A DNA stretch of 64,000 bases from the NCBI GenBank assembly GCA_028753945.1, contig JAPNXP010000002.1, positions 14,391,624 to 14,455,623 on the forward strand, given 5' to 3'. Positions 21,821-33,305 of this stretch are shown piece by piece. Each line of letters begins with the position of its first letter. Within the stretch, counting starts at the first letter, position 1. Both the position numbers and the translations under genes were made by a program. The notes beneath the pieces were generated by a model. That model was not told the DNA's origin. It ran no database searches and worked only from the letters and a program-made list of their open reading frames with translations. This stretch comes from Hexactinellida sp. DTS-2022. Taxonomy: Eukaryota; Porifera; Hexactinellida.

Positions 21821-22902
21821 ATGGCTAGCAAAGTAGAAGAGTTTGATCTGACCAAGCTTGCAAATGAAGATAAACAAACTAAACTCTACAAATGGGTGAC
21901 AGAAGCACGGCCTCTTCCTGAAGAGATGACTAGCGAACAACTGAAAGATATATATGACGAGCAAGCTACATACTTTGATGACTTGTTCTGGCAAAAGATG
22001 GGATGGGTAGCTTGGAGTAAAGGAGCAGAAATATTAGCTAGACACTTGGAGGAGAGAGGCTTCAAAAAGGATATCCGTATTCTCGATGCGGGGGCAGGAA
22101 CAGGACTCGTTGGTATATACAAATAACATTTGTTTCTATCATAGGGGGGGATCAGTGAAGTTTCTGAGTAGTACCTCTCAATTTGTTATAAGTATTTGCT
22201 CCAGTGAATAACTAGTTACGATGGAATGTTTCTATCGTTGCGATACGTTTAACGGTAATATCTTGCGAACTCTAGTTTTATGCCAAAAGCACCTCCTTTT
22301 ATACTACCATACCCTAAAAATGACAAAGGGCAATGTCTCTTACCCACCCCCAAATATCCAGAGTATTTGAAATTTGAGGCCTATGGTTCCTATGCATTGT
22401 TCATAGAAGGGAATATATCTTTTGGTTCTAGGAAGCAGGCTGCAAGAGTTGGGGTACACTAACATGGTAGCGCTAGACATTAGCGCAGAGATGCTGCTCC
22501 AGTGCGAAAAGAGAGGATGCTACAATCAGTGTATCCGGAGCGACCTGAACATTGACAAACTGGAAATGCATAAGCAAGCTTTTGATGCTATTGTAGCGAT
22601 TGGCATTTTCTCGAGGTGAGATTGTATATGAATGACTAGATTATGATTAGTTAGCCAATGTATGTCTGGTTAGGTGTCTAGTGAGGCCTTATGGGTTGGA
22701 TACACTGATGAGCTGTGTGAAAAAGGGTAGCATTATTTGTACTACTGTCAGCACGAAAAACTATGAAGGAATCGGTTTCAGGGAACACGCTGATAAACTG
22801 ATTTCAGGGGGAAAGTTGGAATTGTTAGAGAAAGAAGAAACAGTCGATTTTGTGAAGGGATTGAATACTGTGGGACTTTTCTTCACTTATCGAGTTCTTT
22901 GA
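21821..22902 (+). CDS. METTL27-like SAM-dependent methyltransferase, copy 1
   Basis: Three exons, 21821-22112, 22432-22615 and 22674-22902, joined by GT-AG introns of 319 and 58 bp into 234 residues. Exon 1 ends in the middle of the SAM-binding glycine loop: ILDAGAGTGLVG is completed across the first junction. The second strand motif VALDISAEML (acidic D binding the ribose) and the FDAIVAIGIFSR strand follow, then a substrate-side segment ending FTYRVL. This is the class I methyltransferase fold and the motif spellings fit the METTL27/WBSCR27 group, whose substrate is not established. The paralogue at 31286-32395 differs at six residues, most of them in a short stretch of exon 1. The acceptor of exon 3 was chosen because the alternative AG eight bases downstream leads to a stop. 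Confidence 0.8.
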
Positions 22903-22980
22903 GAACGCAATAGTAATTTAGTTCTATTTCACACTTTTCTAGTCACTTTTCTATTCATAGTAATTTTATTTTGTTATTAT

Positions 22981-23820
22981 TATATTCGTGATTTCAAATT
23001 CATTTTAAATAGTTTGATGTGATTAGGGATCGATTGGGGCTTTTTCTTGACAGGTTTCATAGTAAATCCTATCCCCCCAACTTTTTGTTCCTCCGAACAG
23101 GATTTCCTAGGAAATCCTGGTCCCACACCATATTTCCTAGGGAATAATGTACCCCCCGAGTGTTTCCCCCTGGTTAATTTTGTTCCCCCGAACAATATTC
23201 ACTAGTAAATTCTGTTCCCCCGAACAATATTCACTAGTAAATTCTGTTCCCCCGAACAGTATTCACTAGTAAATATTGTTCCCCCGAACAGTGCAGATTC
23301 ACTAGAAAATTATCTTCCCCTCAATACAAAATGGAACTAAGGTTACTAGAATATGTAGAAAAGTTGTGAATTACCTATTATTACATACTTCTCGCTCTTT
23401 GAACACCCTGCTGTAAACTTTCCCCTCGGAAGATATAGGCGAATATGGAGGTATTGAAAACCACATGTGTTGTCTACTTTTCAATATACGTATGGAATAT
23501 GGTCGAATTTCTCCATTGTGTATGGATAAATGCAGAATAATGCGAATACTATAATTGTTTAATTAATTTATGGATAACAATAATTGGATTTTCTCGAATT
23601 CACTTTCGATTGTGTCATATCAATATAATATACTGTACCGATATTAATATTACTACTGTACTAAAAGGGGAAACAGTATTCCCTAGTGAATACTGTTCGG
23701 GGGAACAGTATTTTCTAGTGAATACTGTTCGGGGGAACAATATTTTCTATTAGGCAGAGGGGAACAAGATTCCCTAGAGGGGAACAATTTTCACGGGGGA
23801 ACAGGATCTCCTCTGACACC
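22981..23820. repeat. Foldback element with 32-bp subrepeats, copy 1
   Basis: The left arm (about 23080-23320) has four copies, at a 32-bp period, of GTTCCCCCGAACA followed by a TATTCACTAGTAAAT spacer. The right arm (about 23665-23810) has the reverse complement (AGTGAATACTGTTCGGGGGAACA) repeated. The GTTCCCCCGAAC core is nearly self-complementary. The loop of about 340 bp is AT-rich without a gene. The whole resembles foldback transposons, whose arms are built of short direct repeats. Copy 2 has fewer arm units. Confidence 0.65.
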
Positions 23821-23849
23821 GGCCCGTGACCCGATCCTTCTTCCGCCAG

Positions 23850-24195
23850 GAGGGGGCCAAAATAGGCAAAGTTTCTTCGCTAATTTCCTGCTTTGAGGAC
23901 CTCTTCCCCTCCACTTTCCCGGCGGACAGCTCCACGCTGCTGGACCCTGGACAGACGGCGCAGTTCAACTCCGCTCTCGTCTCTTCTCTCGAGTCCGTCA
24001 TGTCTCTGCTACTGCAGCTGGCCCGCGCCTACACGCTGCTATCTCGCTACGATTTCCCCGGGGCTGTGAAGGCGTTCAAGGCCCTACCTAACCACCAACT
24101 GGCCAAGGCGCACTTCGAGCGGGCCAACTTCCAGATCTGTGGGTTATTCGAGAACGCCCGTTCCTAGATCCCGACCTAGTATCCGACATGGACAT
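23850..24195 (+). pseudogene. CDC27: CDC27/APC3 fragment, copy 1 (truncated, frameshifted)
   Basis: The reading frame resembles the TPR region of CDC27, the scaffold subunit of the anaphase-promoting complex: ARAYTLLSRYDFPGAVKAF, LPNHQL, then ERANFQICGLFENAR. It starts after a good splice acceptor (CTTCCGCCAG|GAGG). A single missing base near 24162, compared with copy 2, shifts the frame so it stops after ENARS. The homology ends abruptly at 24195, the right edge of the duplicated segment. No N-terminal or C-terminal CDC27 parts are found nearby, so this is a gene fragment and not a working subunit. Confidence 0.7.
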
Positions 24196-25142
24196 GTCGC
24201 AGGCGAAATTGAGTACGGTGTAAGCGCGTTTTAGGTATCCAGCGATTTAGGGACCCCATGGATCCCAAAAACGCTAGCGATTTAGGGATCAATTCAGAGA
24301 TATAGGGACCCCACCCAAGGCCACCCATATAGAACCTATAAGCTCAAAAACGCTAGCGATATAGGGATCAATTCGGAGTTTTAGGGACCCAAGTGCCAGG
24401 GTTGCCGTGGGAGTGGAATTTCCATTCCCATCCCATTCCCATATGAATCATTTTCAACTTTCCACACATACAAATAGGCTGCTATAACAATTCAGAAAAA
24501 ATGTCGTAACTGGTGTAACGGCTTCACAGTGGTCAAACCAGGAGAAAAATTCGAAATTTTGACAATACATGTTTTGGGTATTTTTAGCTTCATAAAATTC
24601 TGCATATTTGTAAACCTAGAAAAATGCATTGATTTTGAAAATTGAGTGTGGTTACATTCCGATAACACTCGACTGAAGTCATGACTATGATATTGAGTTA
24701 CAGTGTAAAATGACGTCTATCAAAATACCATTGACTATTCCAATCTCCAGGTTACTTTCTATAAATAGTGAATGCAAAGTGTAAACATATTTAGAATGCA
24801 TTTTTCTCCTTTATTCTCTATGTATAATTTCTTGCAGATTTATTTGCTTATTAAACCTATTATGAGCTGTTCAAATTTTCCAATCAGTTGTATTAATTTA
24901 ACTAATTTTCTAGTAATCTGAGAGCAAAATCTCAAATTGAAGTGAATTGAGAAGCGTAATACCAACATAAATTATTAGTTATATATCTATTCTAGTAATT
25001 AAAAATATATTTATACCCGCAAACAATCTTAAAAATAGGCAAATAGTAAGCCCAATCGCCTAAAATTTAACTTATATTTGGCAAGATTTAATTTTATGGT
25101 TTGTTTATAAATGTTACATTATGAATATAAATTACAAGACTC
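24196..25142. other. Novel joint DNA between the two duplication copies
   Basis: Sequence present only at the junction. Its first 200 bp hold two diverged copies of an approximately 85-bp repeat (AACGCTAGCGATTTAGGGATC at 24271 and AACGCTAGCGATATAGGGATC at 24347). The rest is AT-rich with no gene until the small exon at 25143. Confidence 0.6.
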
Positions 25143-25561
25143 ATGGACAATGACAAAGTGTACACCTTTTTGAAAGAGAATGATTCTGAAAACCTTAGTT
25201 CCTTGACTCGTAAGTTCATGGCACAATGTTCTGTTCAAGACTAGCGTCTCCTCTGTCAGAGTAATTATGTTTCATTCTTACAGAGGAAGAACATAGAACT
25301 AGGCTCTTCAATTCTGATACGAATCTGGCAATTTTAGACTGCGAGTATCAACATTTAATTTATAACTTCCACTTTATTATCGACTATATTGAGCCGGCTA
25401 TCTTTACCCTATCCACCCTACTTTACTTCATCCCATACCTCGGGATAGTCATTGTTATGTTCTCAAGGAAGATTTGCAAAAGAATAATAAATCGAAATAA
25501 AGCTTTTCAGACGAGATTCGAAGGAAACGCTCATTTATATCATCCGCTGAGATTTAATTAA
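25143..25561 (+). CDS. Predicted chimeric gene: new first exon fused to the 3' end of 7-TM gene B
   Basis: Exon 1 (25143-25209) encodes MDNDKVYTFLKENDSENL and a few more residues, and ends at a strong donor (C|GTAAGTTC). A 74-bp intron ends TTCATTCTTACAG, and exon 2 (25284-25561) continues QEEHRT before entering, in the original frame, the last 87 residues of orphan 7-TM protein B (RLFNSDTNLAIL... to RFN). The product would be 114 residues with a short acidic N-terminus, one or two membrane segments from the old TM7, and the basic C-tail. Everything needed is present: ATG, consensus splice sites and preserved frame across the duplication breakpoint. Expression is unproven. If the exon is not used, the downstream part is simply a 5'-truncated pseudogene. 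Confidence 0.5.
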
Positions 25562-26381
25562 TTTTATATGTATGTATTAATATTGTTGGTACGGGTGTCT
25601 TTGTATTTTTTGACTGTCCCATTGGTGTTTGTATTAAGGAAAATATACTGTATTTTAGATTTAGATTTACCCTTTTTCCGAATGCAATCAATATAAGTAT
25701 CTTAAATCACCAAAATACACAGAGCTTTATGGCACTTCAGTATTTGAAGTCGGATTTCGCTTTGTACTCCATGCCACCAAGAGGAGTGCACCAGAATAGA
25801 ATTTCCGTGTAGATAGTATATAATATGTATAATCGCTAGAACAAAATAATGAGATTATCTGTAAATAAAAATACACACAATTATTAACTCTGTCTATTAT
25901 ATTAATCTCATACATTGTTTGTAGTAAAAATTGAGCGTGCACCTGTTTCCGCTCTCTAATCCATTAATGGTGGGCACGCCTATACTGTTTGTAAATACAA
26001 GTTAAAGTTGGTAAGAGATTTAAATGAGCCGAAGGTATTGCGCGCTCACTGGAGTGCGCTCCTATTTTGTTACAAAACATTTAAGAAAACTTTGAACATT
26101 AACCCATTGAAACCAAATATACAGCTAAAGAATTAAATATTTGTGCAAGTTCTTATACTTTTAGATTACACCGCACCTGATTTGCTGATTATATATTATG
26201 TGGATGTACCAAATGTCACTAGGTTAGTTTCGAAATAGAGCGCGATCCTTCTTATAAAATTTAGGATCATAAATGGGAGTTTGCTCCTTTTTGTTCCATA
26301 GAGCGAGGAGCGGGAGCGCGCTCCAAAATTGAGGCCCGCTTAATCCTCTGCTGTAGCTGATACTATTATACAGTTAGCTAA
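25562..26381. other. Intergenic region upstream of the 2OG oxygenase, copy 2
   Basis: Apparent exact repeat of 16100-16919, including the GGAGCGCGCTCC motif. No gene recognised. Confidence 0.5.
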
Positions 26382-27347
26382 ATGGCTACGGAGGGTATTC
26401 CTACCATAGACGTGTCTCACTTCATTGGAGGGACAAGTGGCCTGAAGGGTGCTGTGATCCAGCAGTGGGATAGAGCATTCAGTGAATACGGATTCTGTAT
26501 TATAACAGGGCATGGAGTGGATGAGAAGTTAATCGACAATCTCTATGGTAAAGCATTGGCATTCTTTAGACTCTCTGAGGTTGACAAGATGAGATTCTAT
26601 CTCGGCAAAGGCTATGGTTATGGAGGTTATGTGCCTAGGGGGATTGAAATGGTCAATAGGTCAGTGGAGAAGGAAGCATCGGTACAGCCAGATCTAGTTG
26701 AAAACATCAGCTTTACAATGAATACTGTTTCCACACACACAGATGTGAATCTAGATGAAGTTGTACCTAATTTTATGAATGCGATGCAGGGTTATTTCTC
26801 AATTCTTCAAAAGTTAACTCTGCAACTAATGAAACTATCTGCACTCGCTTTGAACCTAGATTCGAATTATTTCATGCCATCTTACGAAAACCAAGAATTA
26901 GCTCTGAGACTTGCTTATTACCCCAAAACTGTTCTGACTGAAACCTCTGCAAGTGCCATGCGATATGGTGCCCATACTGATTATGGAGGTTTCACCATAC
27001 TAAAGACAGATGACTATCTCCGTGTAGGAAAGTGCCATTCCTTGGAAGTTGAGTTTAATGGCACTTGGTTACCAATAGTGTCCCCTCAAAATGGACTTAT
27101 AATAAACGCAGGCGATTTGATTCAGAGATGGACTAATGGTAAATGGAAATCTGCAACACACCGAGTAGTTAACTCTAATCTTGACAATGAACGTCTCTCA
27201 ATGGTATTTTTTACCGGCCCTCATAAGGATGTCATTGTAGACCCTGTTCCCGGGACATTTTCCGATGAAGCTGATAAGTTATACGGGCCAATTAGTGCTA
27301 GCCAGTATGTGAGGGATAAGCTGGATAGAACAACAGTGAAGAAATAA
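26382..27347 (+). CDS. Isopenicillin-N-synthase-like 2-oxoglutarate/Fe(II) oxygenase, copy 2
   Basis: Encodes the same 321 residues as the gene at 16920-17885, with H198, D200, H260, R271 and S273 all intact, and the flanking 5' and 3' DNA also matches. The upstream 1.0 kb is duplicated too, so both copies should have the same promoter and be dosage duplicates. The identity points to a very recent duplication or to recent gene conversion. Confidence 0.9.
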   Translation: MATEGIPTIDVSHFIGGTSGLKGAVIQQWDRAFSEYGFCIITGHGVDEKLIDNLYGKALAFFRLSEVDKMRFYLGKGYGYGGYVPRGIEMVNRSVEKEASVQPDLVENISFTMNTVSTHTDVNLDEVVPNFMNAMQGYFSILQKLTLQLMKLSALALNLDSNYFMPSYENQELALRLAYYPKTVLTETSASAMRYGAHTDYGGFTILKTDDYLRVGKCHSLEVEFNGTWLPIVSPQNGLIINAGDLIQRWTNGKWKSATHRVVNSNLDNERLSMVFFTGPHKDVIVDPVPGTFSDEADKLYGPISASQYVRDKLDRTTVKK

Positions 27348-27875
27348 ATCAATTTTGTTAATTAAATGATACATGACATTTCCATTATCCATATTATGTA
27401 GTTGAATTTACTTATTATACCCGTTATAAGCTAGCCAAGTTAAATTTCGTTTACGTAACTTGTTAACTTTATTCAAATTTGTAATTACGAGATATGTGAT
27501 TTTACAATGTCGGAAGCTAGCAATATATCAACTAATTTGCAGTCCCTATATTTCCGAATATATACTACAAAATAAATAACAATCTAATTTAATATTATTA
27601 CTGCAGATACTTGATACACCAATAGACTAATGTGATGGAATTAATAACACATTTAAACAAACATTGTATTCAACAATAGTATTTTGCGGTATGATTTGAT
27701 TAGTAATATTTTTCATTTATGAGAGTTACTTGTGTAACTGAATTAGTCTAAGGTGACTTCATATATTACATACATAATTATTAGCATTGCTGTAATAGCT
27801 AAACAGTCCAAAGTTGTTGATTTCACCGTTCCTTGTTTAGAAACAGTAATTACGTATGATAGTATACGTATACTT
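27348..27875. other. Intergenic, nothing recognised (copy 2)
   Basis: Repeat of 17886-18413 between the convergent oxygenase and receptor genes. No feature recognised. Confidence 0.5.
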
Positions 27876-30075
27876 CTAGTTTAGAGTTTGTGCTTCCATA
27901 CTCAGGGATAGTTCTTTTGATCGTTGAGAGGTCGTGGAGTTGAATTTATCTAAACACCGTTCGAACCCTCGTTTCCATATATTCTTTGCTTCCTTCACAG
28001 ACACAGCGCTCACCCCGATTATGCCCCAAGTGCAGAAAGCAAAATTGGATAGAAACCCTGTGAAAGGATAATAATGAGCAATATGTACTGGCTTACAGCA
28101 TTCGTTGTTTCTGTCAAATACTGTTAAGCAATGCAAATAGTCTGTTACATACACCGCAAACTCTCTGTAGCCAATACCTAGACAAGAGTAGTGAACCAGA
28201 ATGGCAACCGTCAATACCGAGAATGCAGTGCTGAACAGTACAATTTGACGTAGTCTGTTTAAGTACTCACTGTTGGCAGTTTGTGAGGACATCTTAACGT
28301 GTCTCTTGTACAGTACTGTGCACAGGATAGCGAATGAAGTCTGAGTTAGGAGAGAGAATGCCACCCCGGGAAGGAAATAGGTAAACATAGTTACGAAGAT
28401 GGGAGGTAAACAAAAGAGAGGTACGGAAACAATTTCATAACCTTCAGTAACACCGATTGCAATGACGATTAGCGAAGGAATTCCCCAGCTTATCATAAAT
28501 TGCGTTAAGTGGATCTTATTTGTGTGTTGGAAGAATTTGCTAGCTCTCATAGGAAGCAGTAGGATGTATAGAATGTTGAATAAGTCACATACGTACCATA
28601 GCATGAATGAGAGTAGAAAGTATTGGAATAGAGCACCTGAAGATAACAATATACATACTATTAGTATGGTGTAGGCTACTAATAGCAATATAAATTGAAT
28701 TGATATTGACCTACCTTGAATGTGGCAGGGTATAGAGGGATTCAGTCGGGTCTCTAACAAGTTTCTACTTGTGCAGTAGAACTTAGTTGGATATATGCTT
28801 CCGATTAATATGACAGAACCTACAATTAAGAAGTTGCTATTATGTTACTATCTGTAGAATTTTACACAAGAATGCCCTATGTTCTACCTACCACCGGATT
28901 CTCATATGCGGAATTAAGATTACATTGAAATTATTTTTCTGAACATTCAAGGGTCCAAAAATTGTATTGATAATAGAGACTTCATAATAAGCGAACTCAA
29001 TTTATTTACCCAAGTAAATTGTTGAATATAAGGCTTGTTCATTAAAACGATTTCATATTAAGCAGAAAAAATATTTGACATAAGTGGACCTAATTGTACT
29101 GGGGCTGCAGGCACTTACTTTGTCCTATAACGCTGATTAGGAGATACAGCGAGATGATGTGAGGAAATCTCCACCTAATTTAATGAATAAGGTTACTACA
29201 TTATAATTTTAATCTGACTCTTATAAATTTTGCTTTTGTAGCAGGCATGTTTGACCTGAAAACACATTTTGCCACAGCACTCACAATCTCTTTAGAAACA
29301 ACCATGTAGAGGCTCCGAGCACTCCAACCACTGTTGTTATGAGGGATAAGGCGGGCACGCTATATCTGTATAGGTAGTAGTACAGCTGTCCTCCTGGGTT
29401 CCATAGCAAGCACTCAGGCACACATTGTGTACCGTTACTCAAGTAGGGAGAAGAGCAGGTGAAGTTATCACTGAAGTTTCCTACAATAAAGTTTGAAGTT
29501 TAATAAATGTAAATAATCGGAATAAATTCTTACCAGCAGCTACTTGCTTGATTGATACGATAGCCTCTTCTAGCGTATGATTGGTGCAGGTATCTGAGTC
29601 GAACACTTCGGTTATTGTGCTGTTAGCCTTAAAATTCGTTTTATTGATTAGTACATACACTTAAATAATTGTCTTAACATACACAAGAGAAAAAGAGATT
29701 TTAATGATGCTATTTCTTTACTTCCTACATAACTTACGACCAAAATTGGTTCCATAATTTTATTTAAGCTCAGCAGCATGTGCTCCTTGAAACCTCTTAG
29801 ATTTGGCAAATAGTTCATTCTCAAAATAACAATGTTTTTAAAATTTTGTTGGAAAGTATTAACTATAGACCAGTACCGTATTTGATTAGTTGAACTATTA
29901 ATTAACATTCACAGCCTAACTAAATTAAACTTACAGATGTGTCAAATGCCGGTTTGTAGTACCGGAGGTATGAAGATATGATGACTAAGATTGGAGTTAT
30001 AAACAGAGCCCAAATACAAATAATGGCCACTATGCATACGATGTTAGCAAGAACTACTTTAATTCTATAATTCAT
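27876..30075 (-). CDS. Frizzled-like seven-transmembrane receptor without a CRD, copy 2
   Basis: The same five-exon model as copy 1: 30075-29935, 29785-29738, 29627-29534, 29480-29285 and 28764-27876. The exon lengths (141, 48, 94, 196, 889) are identical to copy 1. The introns differ by small indels (for example ACAATAAAG versus ACAATTAAAG beside exon 4). One exon substitution was noticed, in exon 4 (Leu CTG versus TTG), and is silent, so the two receptors appear identical in sequence. Changes confined to introns and a silent site support the exon model and suggest constraint on the protein. The ligand-binding CRD is missing here as well. Confidence 0.72.
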
Positions 30076-31285
30076 TTTTGAAAATATTTACATTATACTG
30101 TAAATTTCATAAATTTATAGGATTTATGAGTTGTTTGCTTGCTTTGAAATATTTTATTTTTCCTTTTTGTAATGCGTATCCTTTTAATTGTACTTACGTA
30201 TAATCACATAATGATTACTTACATTAGCTGTAACCACAATAGTCTATGGTAAATTTTCCGTTTAATTTTAATCAGTAATCAATTGTTTCGTTTTTTTGTG
30301 AATTTTTCGTAACAATAATAGTGAGCATAAATATGGCCCAATTATAATTTAAACCTGCCCTGAGAACATACCTTATTTACTCGAATAGTAGCCCCCCCCC
30401 ATAGGATTTGGCATTCGTAAAAACAACCTCACTTTGTCACACGTTATTATCAATTTGCTTACTCATTATTGAATGATACTATTTATGCTATATGTATTAA
30501 TAAGCACACCTATTGGATCGACTGGGTAGCCAGGCCCGAGGCTGGGCCCGCTGGGGAAGTTATAGATTTAAGCTTACTATCTTTTAGAAGCTCACTTTAT
30601 TTAGTTATTTTTACTAAGGAGCTGCTTCTAATGATAACTTTGCTAAGAGTATCAAAAGCTCCCGGATTGGATTTGCTGATTTCCGGGAGACTCGGTCTGA
30701 TTCCGGGAGGGTTGGCAACCCCAGTAGTTCCCCGTACTCTCCACCTACACAGGGTCCCAACCCATATACTCCTGAGGATCCGCACAGATGTAACGTATTT
30801 CCTCGAATAGGAAATACTAGCTTTGTCACGAAAATTTTGGTCCCCTTGGAAAATTTCGTGGAGATTTGGTTCCATGACGAAAAAATATACTTTACACTTG
30901 GGATTTGTCCACACATGTATTAGGTTTGCACATAGAGCTGAAACTCTATTTTAAACCATGGGTCACAAAATCTGATCGTGATGAAGTGGTAGTGGACATC
31001 AAACAGAAGCCCTCAGAAACTCCCTTGTAATATTTTATACATATTTTATTGGATCACAATCTGTGGGAATACTGATAGTCACTAACAATTTTGGGATCTA
31101 AGGGATAACGCTAGTGATTTATGGTTTGGTCTCCCAACATCTGGCGCTAATATTTCATGGAATTTTGGTCCTGGGATCATTTTTGGCGGTAATATGGTCC
31201 TAGGACAAAATAATTTGTTGTAACTTGGTGCTAGGACCATAATTCCATTGAATCTTCATCAAATTGTGGGACCGAATTTCCACAG
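30076..31285. other. Intergenic, repeat-derived, copy 2
   Basis: Diverged repeat of 20617-21820, with a C9 tract near 30392, a GGGCCCGCT insertion near 30546 and several point changes. Promoter region of the divergent receptor and methyltransferase genes. Confidence 0.5.
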
Positions 31286-32395
31286 ATGGCTAGCAAAGTA
31301 GAAGAGTTTGATCTGACCAAGCTTGCAAATGAAGATAAACAAACTAAACTCTACAAATGGGTGACAGAAGCACGGCCTCTTCCTGAAGAGATGACCAGCG
31401 AACAACTAAAAGATATCTATGACGAGCAAGCTACATACTTTGATGACTTGTTCTGGAAAAAGATGGGATATGTAGCTTGGAGTAAAGGAGCGGAAATAAT
31501 AGATAGACACTTGGAGGAGAGTGGCTTCAAAAAGGATATCCGTATACTCGATGCGGGGGCAGGAACAGGACTTGTTGGTATATACAAATAACATTTGTTT
31601 CTATCATAGGGGGGAATCAATGAAGTTTCTATCATAGGGGGGGATCAGTGAAGTTTCTGAGTAGTACCTCTCAATTTGTTATAAGTATTTGCTCCAGTGA
31701 ATAACTAGTTACGATGGAATGTTTCTATCGTTGCGATACGTTTAACGGTAATATCTTGCGAACTCTAGTTTTATGCCAAAAGCACCTCCTTTTATACTAC
31801 CATACCCTAAAAATGACAAAGCGTAATGTCTCTTACCCACCCCCAAATATCCAGAGTATTTGAAAATTGAGGCCTATGGTTCCTATGCATTGTTCATAGA
31901 AGGGAGTATATCTTTTGGTTCTAGGAAGCAGGCTGCAAGAGCTGGGGTACACTAACATGGTAGCGCTAGACATTAGCGCAGAGATGCTGCTCCAGTGCGA
32001 AAAGAGAGGATGCTACAATCAGTGTATCCGGAGCGACCTGAACATTGACAAACTGGAAATGCATAAGCAAGCTTTTGATGCTATTGTAGCGATTGGCATT
32101 TTCTCGAGGTGAGATTGTATATGAATGACTAGATTATGATTAGTTAGCCAATGTATGTCTGGTTAGGTGTCTAGTGAGGCCTTATGGGTTGGATACACTG
32201 ATGAGCTGTGTGAAAAAGGGTAGTATTATTTGTACAACTGTCAGCACGAAAAACTATGAAGGAATCGGTTTCAGGGAACACGCTGATAAACTGATTTCAG
32301 AGGGAAAGTTGGAATTGTTAGAGAAAGAAGAAACAGTCGATTTTGTGAAGGGATTGAATACTGTGGGACTTTTCTTCACTTATCGAGTTCTTTGA
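31286..32395 (+). CDS. METTL27-like SAM-dependent methyltransferase, copy 2
   Basis: Exons 31286-31577, 31925-32108 and 32167-32395, identical in length to copy 1 (292, 184, 229 bp) and again giving 234 residues with the ILDAGAGTGLVG loop formed across junction 1. Six residues differ from copy 1: Q to K and W to Y in the FWQKMGW stretch, L to I and A to D in EILARH, R to S in EERG, and G to E in exon 3 (ISGGK/ISEGK). Both copies keep all SAM-binding motifs, so both may be active. Intron 1 carries a short duplication of the GAAGTTTCTATCATAGGGGG segment near 31621-31650 that copy 1 lacks. Confidence 0.8.
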
Positions 32396-32499
32396 GAACG
32401 CAATAGTAATTTAGTTCTATTTCACACTTTTCTAGTCACTTTTCTAGTCATAGTAATTTTATTTTGTTATTATTATATTCGTGATTTCAAATTCATTTT

Positions 32500-33262
32500 A
32501 AATAGTTTGATGGGATTAGGGATCGATTGGGGCTTTTTCTTGACAGGTGTCATAGTAAATCCTGTCCCCCCAACTTTTTGTTCCCCCGAACAATATTTCC
32601 CAGGAAATCCTGTTCCCCACACCATATTTCCTAGGGAATAATGTACCCCCCGAGTGTTTCCCCCTGGTTAATTTTGTTCCCCCGAACAATATTCGCTAGT
32701 AAATATTGTTCCCCCGAACAGTATTCACTAGTAAATTCTGTTCCCCCGAACAGTGCAGATTCACTAGAAAATTATCTTCCCCTCAATACAAAATGGAACT
32801 AAGGTTACTAGAATATGTAGAAAAGTTGTGAATTACCTATTATTACATACTTCTCGCTCTTTGAACACCCTGCTGTATACTTTCCCCTCGGAAGATATAG
32901 GCGAATATGGAGTTATTGAAAACTACACTTGTGTTGTCTACTTTTCAATATACGTATGGAATATGGTCGAATTTCTCCATTGTGTTATGGATAAATGCAG
33001 AATAATGAGAATACTGTTAGTTTCTATAATTGTTTAATTAATTTATGGATAACAATAATTGGATTTTCTCGAATTCACTTTCGATTGTGTCATATCAATA
33101 TAATATACTGACCGATATTAAAATTACTACTGTACTAAAAGGGGAAACAGTATTCCCTAGTGAATACTGTTCGGGGGAACAATATTTTCTATTAGGCAGA
33201 GGGGAACAAGATTCCCTAGAGGGGAACAATATTTCCTAGGAAAAATAGTTCGGAAAAATAGT
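32500..33262. repeat. Foldback element with 32-bp subrepeats, copy 2
   Basis: Counterpart of 22981-23820. The left arm (about 32570-32760) and right arm (about 33145-33260) carry GTTCCCCCGAACA units in opposite orientation, with one fewer unit per arm than in copy 1. The difference shows expansion or contraction of the subrepeats after duplication. Confidence 0.6.
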
Positions 33263-33305
33263 TCTCCTCTGACACCGGCCCGTGACCCGATCCTTCTTCC
33301 GCCAG

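Larger units (their letters stand above)
15835..24195. repeat. Tandem segmental duplication, copy 1 (8.36 kb)
   Basis: This segment matches 25297-33640 in direct orientation. From 15835 to about 20020 the offset is a constant 9462 bp. The sequence looks identical apart from a single substitution noticed at 19838/29300. Beyond that, indels and substitutions appear (for example 14 versus 9 C's near 20940/30391). Copy 1 has the intact left flank (full 7-TM gene), while its right end breaks inside the CDC27 fragment. Confidence 0.95.

Noticed and set aside
29648-29908. 86-residue minus-strand frame
   Set aside because: It contains exon 2 of the second Frizzled-like gene read through both introns, so it is not a separate gene.
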